Positions 50,159 through 59,100 of a stretch of DNA of 64,000 bases are shown one piece after another. A model generated the notes under the pieces. The model saw only the letters and a program-made list of their open reading frames with translations. It did no database searches and had not been told where the DNA came from. The DNA comes from Nonlabens xiamenensis (lineage in GTDB: Bacteria > Bacteroidota > Bacteroidia > Flavobacteriales > Flavobacteriaceae). Numbering within the stretch: position 1 is the stretch's first letter; every line of letters starts with the position of its first letter. The position numbers and the translations under genes were made by a program. The stretch is from contig NZ_RMVE01000005.1 of NCBI RefSeq assembly GCF_003865345.1, positions 124,001 to 188,000 on the forward strand. The letters run 5' to 3'.

Positions 50159-52585
50159 ATGATTCTACAACATATATTTTCCGCTTTGATATTGATGGGC
50201 CTTACTGGAATTAATTCATTATCCTATGCTGCACCTATAGTTATAAGACCGACCGATTCGATAACCATTCAGCAAAAATTTGAAGGTTTTTTTGATTTTA
50301 CCTATCAGACCGATGAGGGAAAGATTTTGTTGGAAGTCAAGGATTTGGAGTCTGACTTTTTGTATGTGCATTCTTTGACGACTGGCTTGGGATCTAATGA
50401 TATCGGCCTAGACCGTGGTCAGTTGGGTGATGGTGTAGTGGTACGTTGGGTCAGAGCTGGAAATAAACTTTTACTGGTTCAGCCTAACCAGAAGTATAGA
50501 GCCAATTCTAACAACCTCAGCGAAAAAAAATCAGTAGAGCAAGCTTTTGCGAGATCTGTCCTGTATGGTTTTGAAATAAAATCCTCCAACAAAGACGTTT
50601 ACACTATAGATTTAACTCCGTTTTTACTGGAAGATACACATCAAATAGCAAAGAGGTTGAAAGACAAAAAACAAGGCGTTTATAAATTAGAAAAGAGTCG
50701 AAGTGCCTTGTGGATGGAACGTACCAAGAGCTTTCCTAAAAACACGGAATTTGAAGCCTTGCTGACATTTAAAGGTACACCGACAGGAGGTGAAATTCGC
50801 AGCGTTGCACCAGACGCAGGAAGCGTCAGTGTGATTCAGCACCACAGTTTTGTCAAGCTTCCCGAGTCAGGTTATCAACCCAGAACTTTTGATCCACGTA
50901 GCGGATCGTTTTATACCAGCTATTATGATTATAGCGCTGACTTGGGTACACCAATTCAGAAACGTTTTATCACTAGGCACAGATTGGTCAAGAAACATCC
51001 TGAGCGACCTATGAGCGAACCTGTAGAGCCAATTATTTATTACTTGGATCCCGGAACACCTGAGCCAGTACGATCTGCTCTGTTGGAAGGAGCCAGCTGG
51101 TGGAACCAGGCTTTTGAGTCCGCCGGTTTTATTGATGCATTTCAAGTAAAAATCCTACCTGATGACGCTGATCCTATGGATTTACGTTACAATCTGATAC
51201 AATGGGTTCATCGCAGTACCAGGGGTTGGAGTTATGGCGGTAGCATCACGGATCCCAGAACTGGAGAAATCTTAAAAGGCCATGTTAGTTTAGGAAGTTT
51301 AAGAATTCGCCAAGATTATATCATCGCTCAGGGCTTGGTCAAAGATCCATTTGCTGAGGGTGAAAACGCTCCTAAAGAAATATTAGATATGGCGCTTGCC
51401 AGAATCAGGCAATTAAGTGCTCATGAAGTTGGTCATACTTTGGGCTTTGCCCACAATTTTGCTGCAAGCGCCAATGGTCGTGCAAGCGTGATGGATTATC
51501 CGCACCCAAAATATAAGATTGAGCAACGCCAAGTGCTGTTGGATGATGCCTACGACATAGGAATAGGAGCATGGGACAAGCTGGCGGTCCAATACGCGTA
51601 CGGAATTCCTCCCGCAGGAATAGAAGAATCTGACTATCTGAAAGCAGTCCTCAAAAAGGCCGAAGAAAAAGGTCTGGATTTTATTACCGACGCAGATGCC
51701 CGTTCTGCCGGAGGAGCGCATGCTACTGCTCATTTATGGGACAATTCTGTCAATCCAGTAGAAGAACTCCAGCATATGCTCGAAGTAAGAAAATTGGCCA
51801 TGGAAAATTTTTCCTTGCACCAAATTCCCAATGGAAAGCCATTGAGCGAACTAGAGGATATTTTTGTTCCCCTGTACTATGCGCACCGGTATCAAACGGA
51901 AGCTGCCGTGAAATGGATAGGAGGACTGCGATATTCTTACGCCGATAAAGGGGAGCCCGCTTTTACTTATCTCGACAAAACAGAACAGCAAAAAGCCTTA
52001 CAAGCGATTTTAGAAACCCTTGATCCAAAGGTCTTGCGGATGCCTAAGCATGTGGTTGATATGTTCCCTCCTAGGGCTTATGGCTACCCTCGCAGCAGGG
52101 AAAGTTTTAAATCGCGAACAGGTGTGGCATTTGACCCCATCAATGCGGCTGCCACCAGTGCTGATATGACGTTGAAATTGCTATTACATCCGCAACGACT
52201 GAATCGTCTGGCGCAAATCGGAGTATATGAAAGTCAAAGAGATTTTATAAAACTAGAGATCGTACTCGATCAACTTTCAAGGAAGGTATTTGAAAATAAG
52301 CCTAAGGATGCTTACGGTGCTTTGATACACGAACAAATTCAGGACATCACTTTGCATCATTTGATTCAGGTTTCCAGAAGCGACAAGAACACCATCCAGG
52401 TCAAAGCCACCGCCATGCAAGAGCTGGAAGAACTTAAAAAAAGAAAGTCTGGATCTAAAGACGTTTTTGACAAGGCTTTGGTCAAACAGTTGACTTTCTA
52501 TGAAAAAAATCCGGAAGCTTTTCAGCCAATTGAACTACCAGACTTACCAGATGGAAGTCCGATCGGCTGTTACCAGAATTTTTAA
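50159..52585 (+). CDS. Zinc-dependent metalloprotease (DUF5117-type, metzincin motif)
   Basis: An 808-residue secreted metalloprotease with a signal peptide (LILMGLTGINSLSYA, first 25 residues). The catalytic motif is SAHEVGHTLGFAHNF at about residues 419-433, an HExxHxxGxxH zinc-binding site with Glu at 422, followed by a Met-containing turn SVMDYPHP. The N-terminal domain (KILLEVKDLESDFLYVHSLTTG) and RSVAPDAGSVSVIQHHSFVKLP match the large bacterial zinc metalloproteases of the DUF5117/DUF5118 type. The protein is expected in the periplasm or outside the cell and cleaves proteins of unknown identity. It stands alone, divergent from the small lipoprotein. Confidence 0.92.
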   Translation: MILQHIFSALILMGLTGINSLSYAAPIVIRPTDSITIQQKFEGFFDFTYQTDEGKILLEVKDLESDFLYVHSLTTGLGSNDIGLDRGQLGDGVVVRWVRAGNKLLLVQPNQKYRANSNNLSEKKSVEQAFARSVLYGFEIKSSNKDVYTIDLTPFLLEDTHQIAKRLKDKKQGVYKLEKSRSALWMERTKSFPKNTEFEALLTFKGTPTGGEIRSVAPDAGSVSVIQHHSFVKLPESGYQPRTFDPRSGSFYTSYYDYSADLGTPIQKRFITRHRLVKKHPERPMSEPVEPIIYYLDPGTPEPVRSALLEGASWWNQAFESAGFIDAFQVKILPDDADPMDLRYNLIQWVHRSTRGWSYGGSITDPRTGEILKGHVSLGSLRIRQDYIIAQGLVKDPFAEGENAPKEILDMALARIRQLSAHEVGHTLGFAHNFAASANGRASVMDYPHPKYKIEQRQVLLDDAYDIGIGAWDKLAVQYAYGIPPAGIEESDYLKAVLKKAEEKGLDFITDADARSAGGAHATAHLWDNSVNPVEELQHMLEVRKLAMENFSLHQIPNGKPLSELEDIFVPLYYAHRYQTEAAVKWIGGLRYSYADKGEPAFTYLDKTEQQKALQAILETLDPKVLRMPKHVVDMFPPRAYGYPRSRESFKSRTGVAFDPINAAATSADMTLKLLLHPQRLNRLAQIGVYESQRDFIKLEIVLDQLSRKVFENKPKDAYGALIHEQIQDITLHHLIQVSRSDKNTIQVKATAMQELEELKKRKSGSKDVFDKALVKQLTFYEKNPEAFQPIELPDLPDGSPIGCYQNF

Positions 52586-52814
52586 GATTACATCTCTGGA
52601 TAAATTAAATGTTGGGGCCTTTATACAGATGCGTCGCATATCTATAAGACATACCGGCATGCTTGAGCGAACAATTGAGCTTGCAAACTAAAAATCTAAT
52701 TCCCATTGCCTATTGAAGTTGAGCGTTATCTGGGAAATGTGATAACCATCCACTCATGTCGGATATGATTGTTTAAACATCAAAGATAAAATATAGATCC
52801 TGGCACTCGCTTTG

Positions 52815-53348
52815 TTAAAACAAGCATTGCTGGCCGTGATTCAATGAGATCTTTTCCAGGCGGAGTAATTTTTCCTTGGCACGTAATCCGCCGGCATAAC
52901 CGGTAAGTGCTCCGTTGGATCCCAAAATCCTGTGACAGGGAATGATAATGGAAAGTCGGTTGGCTCCATTGGCAGCTGCTACCGCCCTGATCGCTTTTTC
53001 GTTATGTAGCTTTCGCGAAAGCGCAGCATAACTACACCAAGTTCCATATTGTACCTGCTGTAGCGCCCGCCAAACTTGTTGCTGAAACTCAGTCCCGACC
53101 AAATGCAATGGCAGGTTGAATTCGGTCAGGCGACCTTGAAAATAAGCTTCGAATTGATGAATTGCTTCTTGATGTAATGGATGAATCTGCTCTATGTATT
53201 TGCTATGGAGAAGTTGCTGAAGACTGCGATCCTGAGCCTCCCGTTGTTTCCTATATTTCCAATCGGCCATACACAAACGCTCCTTATAAACACCCAGCAG
53301 CAAGACTCCTAGCGGAGAATCATACGTATGGATCAGAATATCACTCAT
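52815..53348 (-). CDS. ogt: Methylated-DNA--protein-cysteine methyltransferase
   Basis: A 177-residue O6-alkylguanine-DNA alkyltransferase. The active-site sequence IIPCHRILGSNGALTGYAGGL contains the methyl-accepting Cys in PCHR. The DNA-binding helix is in FQQQVWRALQQVQYGTWCSYAALSRKLHNEKAIRAVAAANGAN. It repairs O6-methylguanine by direct transfer of the alkyl group to itself. The start at 53348 puts MSDILIHTYDSPLG at the N-terminus and overlaps the upstream permease gene by eight bases; an upstream ATG would lie inside that gene. A palindrome copy is read as LSRKL. No Ada-type regulatory domain is present. Confidence 0.94.
   Translation of the reverse strand: MSDILIHTYDSPLGVLLLGVYKERLCMADWKYRKQREAQDRSLQQLLHSKYIEQIHPLHQEAIHQFEAYFQGRLTEFNLPLHLVGTEFQQQVWRALQQVQYGTWCSYAALSRKLHNEKAIRAVAAANGANRLSIIIPCHRILGSNGALTGYAGGLRAKEKLLRLEKISLNHGQQCLF
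53008..53023. repeat. Dispersed palindrome, 15 of 16
   Basis: AGCTTTCGCGAAAGCG in the methyltransferase gene, read as LSRKL on the minus strand. Confidence 0.85.
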
Positions 53349-54588
53349 AGCGCAAGGCTTCGATCGGATCCAGTTTGGCAGCTTTGATGGCGGGAAGTAC
53401 ACCTGAAACCAGGGTTATTAGAATTGATATGATCATTGCCCAGCTAATCGCATACCAGGGGATTTCAAATCCAATTTCAAAAATCCTGGAAACAATCCAT
53501 CCAATCAGCATCCCGAATAGTATGCCTACAAAACAGCCGTATTGACTGATAAGGAATGTCTCGATAAAGAATTGCCAGGAAATAGTACTTCGTTTAGCGC
53601 CTAGTGCTTTTCTTACACCTATTTCCCTGGTACGTTCTGTCACAGAGACCAACATAATATTCATCAATGCGATCGAAGAACCAAAAATAGTGATGATGCT
53701 AATGACAAAGGCGGCTACATTTAAGGCGCCTTTGGCGGCCAGGAATTGAGCCATCAATTGATCGCTTTGAACAATGCCAAAATTATCTTTTTCAACCGGT
53801 TTGAGGCCTCTGATATTACGCATCAACAGCATGGCTTCATCTTTGGCATTGGCCATGAAATTTTCATCAAAAACTTTTACACTCAAATCATAATTGATAC
53901 CGGGTTGGGTGTAAATGCGTCGAGCCATTCCTATAGGTATCAATACCCGGAGATCAACATTGTTGCCAAAGGTGGAACCCTTTTCCTTTAGCACACCTAT
54001 CACATCAAATTTATTTCCTCGGATATTCAAGGTTTGTCCCAAGGCATTCATACCAGGAAAAAGATCCTCTTTCATATCGCTACCGATGACGCATACTTGG
54101 GAATTATTTTTAATATCCAGGGCAGAAAACATACGACCGCTACCAAGTTTTAATCCAGCGTTCTCGGCATAATTTTCATCAACACCAGCGATGATCACTT
54201 TAGGTTTGGTTTTACGGTCACCACTTTTGACCTCCTGACTACTCGTCGCCTGAAAAGAAACTCCTACCTGACTGGCTGGAGCATCAAAAGCTTCTTTAAA
54301 TTCCTGAACTTGACGGTAAGTAATGATAGGGTGGGCCTTAGGACGTTCTCCGCTACCTCGACTCTGAAAATTAAAGGCATAGCGTTGGATATAAAATGTA
54401 TTGGTTCCTATACCTGAAAAACCATTTCCTAAGGTGGAGGAGAGTGCATTGACCGAACTAAGGATTCCGACTAAGGCCGTGATTCCTATGGCTATAATGA
54501 TCACAGTAAGGATGGTGCGCAGTAGTTGTCCCTTGATACTTTGTTGCGCAATATTGATGTTTTGGCGAAATAATCCCAGCATACCCAT
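53341..54588 (-). CDS. MacB-type ABC transporter permease
   Basis: A 415-residue permease of the MacB/FtsX type. An N-terminal membrane helix (GQLLRTILTVIIIAIGITALVGI) is followed by a large extracytoplasmic MacB-type periplasmic core (about 50-270), and then three more helices, around 285-310, 335-360 and 375-400, with the conserved VSVTERTREIGVRKALGAKR before helix 3. Such permeases form mechanotransmission pumps for peptides, lipoproteins or antibiotics. No ATPase gene is adjacent, so its partner is elsewhere. It is head-to-head with hisS and in one unit with the methyltransferase. Confidence 0.92.
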   Translation of the reverse strand: MGMLGLFRQNINIAQQSIKGQLLRTILTVIIIAIGITALVGILSSVNALSSTLGNGFSGIGTNTFYIQRYAFNFQSRGSGERPKAHPIITYRQVQEFKEAFDAPASQVGVSFQATSSQEVKSGDRKTKPKVIIAGVDENYAENAGLKLGSGRMFSALDIKNNSQVCVIGSDMKEDLFPGMNALGQTLNIRGNKFDVIGVLKEKGSTFGNNVDLRVLIPIGMARRIYTQPGINYDLSVKVFDENFMANAKDEAMLLMRNIRGLKPVEKDNFGIVQSDQLMAQFLAAKGALNVAAFVISIITIFGSSIALMNIMLVSVTERTREIGVRKALGAKRSTISWQFFIETFLISQYGCFVGILFGMLIGWIVSRIFEIGFEIPWYAISWAMIISILITLVSGVLPAIKAAKLDPIEALRYE

Positions 54589-54679
54589 AAGACTTATTAG
54601 CAGGTGAAAAGTTACAGGATCTGGATCTTAATTCTGGCTTAAATGAGCGGATTTTATGCCCCATACTTTTTAGAGACTG

Positions 54680-54687
54680 TATATTTG
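54680..54687 (+). promoter_or_regulatory. Promoter -7 box of hisS
   Basis: TATATTTG fits TAnnTTTG, 18 bases before the hisS start; a clear upstream TTG is not seen at the proper distance. Confidence 0.55.
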
Positions 54688-54705
54688 CAGCCTTAATACA
54701 GCTTT

Positions 54706-56079
54706 ATGGCCCAGAAACCCTCCATTCCCAAAGGTACCAGAGACTTTAGTCCGTTGGAAGTACAACGACGTCGATATATCATGTCCATTATTCAAACGCA
54801 TTTTGAAAACTACGGCTTCATGCCCATTGAAACCCCCAGTTTTGAGAATTCTGACACATTGATGGGTAAATATGGTGAAGAAGGTGACCGACTGATCTTT
54901 AAAATACTGAACAGTGGAGATTACTTAAAGAAGACCAGGGAGGAAGACCTGACTCAAGGCAATGAAGCTGCGCTGACACCAAAGATTTCAGAAAAAGCCT
55001 TACGGTATGACCTAACTGTACCATTTGCCCGTTATGTGGTGCAGCACCAGAATGATATTGCCTTTCCTTTTAAGCGATACCAAATTCAAAATGTTTGGAG
55101 GGCTGATCGTCCACAAAAAGGTAGGTTCAGGGAGTTTACACAATGCGATGCCGATGTTGTGGGAAGCAACTCATTGTTGCAGGAAGTCGAACTCATCCAA
55201 CTTTATGACGCGGTTTTTACCAGTCTGCAGTTAGACGGTTGTACGATCAAGATTAACAACCGTAAAATTTTGGCGGGAATCGCTGAGGTGATTGGGGCTG
55301 AAGATAAACTGATTGATTTTACGGTCGCTCTGGATAAACTTGATAAAATCGGCAAGGAAAAAGTCCAACAGGAAATGTTGGATAAAGGTATTGCGGGGGA
55401 AGCTATTGAAAAATTAGATCCTGTATTCACACTCAGCGGAGGATACGCGGAAAAAATGAAGAGTATCAAATCTCTATTGAACGATTCTGCCGTGGGGATG
55501 AGAGGAATCGAAGAATTGGAATTCATCAACGATTTTATTCAACGCATACCACTGAAGACCGCTCAATTGGATCTAGATATTACGTTGGCCAGAGGATTAA
55601 ATTATTACACGGGTTGCATCTTTGAGGTAGCAGCTCCAGAAGGTATTTCCATGGGAAGCATCGGTGGTGGAGGTCGTTATGATGACCTGACTGGTATTTT
55701 TGGTATGAAGGATATGAGTGGTGTAGGTATCAGTTTTGGTTTGGATCGTATTTATTTAGTGCTGGAACAGTTAAATCTTTTCCCTCCGTCAGTAAGAGCA
55801 GGGGTAGAGGCCTTGTTTGTTAATTTTGGCGCTAATGAAGCAGCCTATTGTGCAGGATGGGTGTCTCGCTTTCGCGAAAGCGGCATCAAATCCGAGCTTT
55901 ACCCAGATGCAGCCAAAATGAAAAAGCAAATGACTTATGCCGACCGCAATGAGATTCCTTATGTGATTATTGCGGGAGAAAACGAGATTAACGCTGGAAA
56001 ATTAACCTTGAAACATATGGCTACTGGTGAAGAGGAAAAACTTGATCCTCAGGATATCATCCAACGCTTGAGCAATTAA
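54706..56079 (+). CDS. hisS: Histidine--tRNA ligase
   Basis: A 457-residue class II aminoacyl-tRNA synthetase that charges tRNA-His. The N-terminus KGTRDFSPLEVQRRRYI is typical; class II motif 2 is in KGRFREFTQCDADVVG. The HisRS-specific signatures are RGLNYYTGCIFEV and GGGGRYDDLTGIFG, and motif 3 is GVGISFGLDRIYLVLE. The C-terminal anticodon-binding domain follows. Length is normal. It is a single gene, divergent from the permease, with a TATATTTG box and a terminator. A perfect palindrome falls in the C-terminal domain, read as RFRES. Confidence 0.98.
   Translation: MAQKPSIPKGTRDFSPLEVQRRRYIMSIIQTHFENYGFMPIETPSFENSDTLMGKYGEEGDRLIFKILNSGDYLKKTREEDLTQGNEAALTPKISEKALRYDLTVPFARYVVQHQNDIAFPFKRYQIQNVWRADRPQKGRFREFTQCDADVVGSNSLLQEVELIQLYDAVFTSLQLDGCTIKINNRKILAGIAEVIGAEDKLIDFTVALDKLDKIGKEKVQQEMLDKGIAGEAIEKLDPVFTLSGGYAEKMKSIKSLLNDSAVGMRGIEELEFINDFIQRIPLKTAQLDLDITLARGLNYYTGCIFEVAAPEGISMGSIGGGGRYDDLTGIFGMKDMSGVGISFGLDRIYLVLEQLNLFPPSVRAGVEALFVNFGANEAAYCAGWVSRFRESGIKSELYPDAAKMKKQMTYADRNEIPYVIIAGENEINAGKLTLKHMATGEEEKLDPQDIIQRLSN
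55867..55882. repeat. Dispersed palindrome, perfect copy
   Basis: CGCTTTCGCGAAAGCG in hisS, read as RFRES. Confidence 0.9.
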
Positions 56080-56100
56080 GGAAAAGAATGATTATAAAAA

Positions 56101-56130
56101 AAGCCTTTGAATAATTTCAAAGGCTTTTTT
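56101..56130. terminator. Bidirectional terminator between hisS and the giant secreted protein
   Basis: AAGCCTTTGA pairs with TCAAAGGCTT around a six-base loop, flanked by an A run on the left and T on the right, so it can work in both directions. Confidence 0.88.
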
Positions 56131-56148
56131 ATGGATGTAAACTTTATT

Positions 56149-59100
56149 TTATTGGATAATCACCTTACGGGATTGTGGACCAAAATTAGTGTCCATGGTT
56201 ACAATGTAACTTCCGCTGGCTATTCCCTCGGTGGATACAGCGATCACACCTTGTTGATCAGATACATCCCAGGTAATCACTTGTTGCCCTAGCATATTGG
56301 TCAGGGACATCGTTTCAATTACCAGGTCCTGGGCTCTTCTTACATTCAAGCTGTTCTCACCGCTTGGTGTAAAGACAACCAAGTCCCCTTCGGCAAGTAC
56401 CACATCGCTGTTACTTAGGGTAGATGGTGTTTCAAATACGATAGAGAATCTGTCGTCGTAAATACCGCTATTTAGAACTGGACTCACGTAATCACCATTC
56501 ATCAAGTCAGTATACGTGTTGTCTACCGCATCTTTAAGGAAAAATTTCTGATTCGGATCTACGTTTTTAATTCCATCCAATTTAATGGTAATTGATCCTG
56601 AGCTTAAAACTTTTACACTTAATGGTAATTCCATAGTACTGCTAAGTCCTGGTATACCTTGGATCACCGCTTTTTCATTTCCAATGATAAAGGCCATATC
56701 ATCCATTTGCTCATCATTTCTCCTACCATCAAAACCTCTATCATAACCCATAGTGGCGTTAGGGTCTAATGTAAGTAGTAATTGTCTGTGGATCACATTG
56801 GGTCCATCAAATCCAATTCTGAATTTGGTTCTCGGATCGGTTATGGTATTGTAATCTCCATAAGGATCAGCCAAGGCCCCGCTGCCTGGAGCAGCTACAA
56901 AAATACTACCACCAGAAGCTTCTGTTACAAATTGTCTCTGATCATTGCGGAATCTGATGTTCCCATCATTAGTTCCAGTGACAAAGAACCCTTGTGCTAC
57001 GGGCACAAATCGTTCAGGCACTTTGGTAGCGATACCTCCTTGATTGATATCAGGGTGGGAAGTACCTAAGGTAGCATTACCAACTCCACCAGAGTAATTG
57101 TACATGGCATAACCACCTTGATAATTTCTATAGACATGCGTATTACCGCCCCAGTGTTCCCAGAAATAAAGGGTACCATCCAGCTCTGGGTTGTCAGCGA
57201 TAAATTCGTGAGCATCCAAAGCACTAGGGTAAGGGTTCCCTATCAAGTAGTCATTTCCAGTATTAATAGGAAGGTTGATATCGCCATTGTTGGGTTTACC
57301 CTGGAAAACATAGTTTTGTTCACCAGTTATATCAGTTCCTTTCATTGTCCATCCTTCACCTGGTTGCAAGGCACCATTTTGGCCTACATATTCCCAGTTT
57401 GAATAAGTTCCACTGGTTAGGTTACCATATTTATAGATCCATCTGGTTGATATGGAAGCCGCTGTGCTTGCATTTCCTGGAGCACCGTTGTATTGATTGT
57501 ATGCTGTCCAGTTAATATCGCGTGGGTTATCGACTAAAGTCCCGTCCTTAAATACTTGATTCAATGTGAATCCATTATTAGTATTGGGATCTGTAATCAA
57601 ACTCACAGGAGAGGACCAATAATTGTAGTCAAATGTTACCCCAGTACCTTGCTGATCTCTTTCCAAGACTCCAGTGGTGGTAGTCGCCAAGTCACTGTCA
57701 GTCGTCTGTACCAATTGAGATTCCCCAATCAAATCTATTTTACTTTGTAGGTCCAGTAAGTGAGTAACTGTCAGACCGTGATCATTATCAACGGTAAGCT
57801 GATCGGTATCAACAAATAAGCCCAATACGGTAGCATCTGTATGATCAATCGTAACCGCGTGATCTGTGGCTACAATATTCCAGTCGATACTATGTACAGT
57901 TCCATTGATTACACGTGTACTCGCAGGCGTGTGTAATCTGGATCCGTTGGCCCAGCTCGCTGTATCCTCCCAATCACCATCGGCGGCAGATCTATAGGGA
58001 AGCGGGGCAGTTTGGCTTCTCAGCTCAAAATAATTTTCATTCCCCATTCTACCATGTCCTTGGTTGACCGATTGGTCATTGAGTGAAGTACCCAAGAAGC
58101 TGTTCATGCTATAATAAGCTTTCAAGGACGAGTAGGGGATCCCTGCGATCTCGTTTTTGGTTATACTACTAGGAATCACCGAACCAGCCAAAAAGTCTGA
58201 TTCATCGCGTAATTCTTGGTTCATCACGTAACGCAATTGGTTTGCGGTTAGCGCAATCCCCCACATTCTTATCTCGTCGATTTCACCTTTAAAATGATCA
58301 TAAGTAGTCTCGTCAGCGTCTATACGTGCTCCGATTCCCAAAAGGTTTCCATCAGGATCTGGTGCTTCCAGTGTTGCTTCAATGTCTAGCACACCATCAA
58401 TATAGATCCGTGCTATGGCACCGTCGTAAGAGAACCCGATATGTCTCCAAGTTCCATCATTCAGGGCTGTATTAGAAATTAATTCTTGAGGCGTGGTCGC
58501 ATTCCATCGCAAGGCAATGTGATTGTCAGTCATTAGAGATAATTGGAAACCGGTACCATTTTCTCTTTTAGCTACAATCGTACGTTCCGTGTTCGTAGCG
58601 TTGTTTCCTTCACTTATGATCCATGCACTACAAGAGAAAGTACTTCCTAATCCTGGTGGATTATCCACTGTGATATGGTCATCCACACCGTCAAACACTA
58701 CACTGCGGTCTTCAAATGTAACTTCGGTGATTCCTAATGTAAAATATTTAGTTCCATCAAAGTCATACTTAGTACGCTGATATATACCATCTTCAACAAA
58801 GAATCTAGTTTCTAAACCAGTAGTGAAGTTAGCATCATCAGCCACCAATAGCACGTAGGCTCTATTGGCTGTAAGAGCAGGAAGTCCGGCGAAATCTGCG
58901 GTCTCAACCCTCATTTCAGTGGTAGGTACATCTGTAGTGGTCACCTCATTAGCTTTCCATTTGCGGTTCATTACCGTAATGTTTGTTGTCACCGCATCAG
59001 TTACTCCTATATCGTGACTGATGATTGTTCCAGAAGCATTGGTATCTTGACCATTGTGTCCCCAGAAAAGGAAGTCTTGATCATTTTCAAAAGTCTGGCT

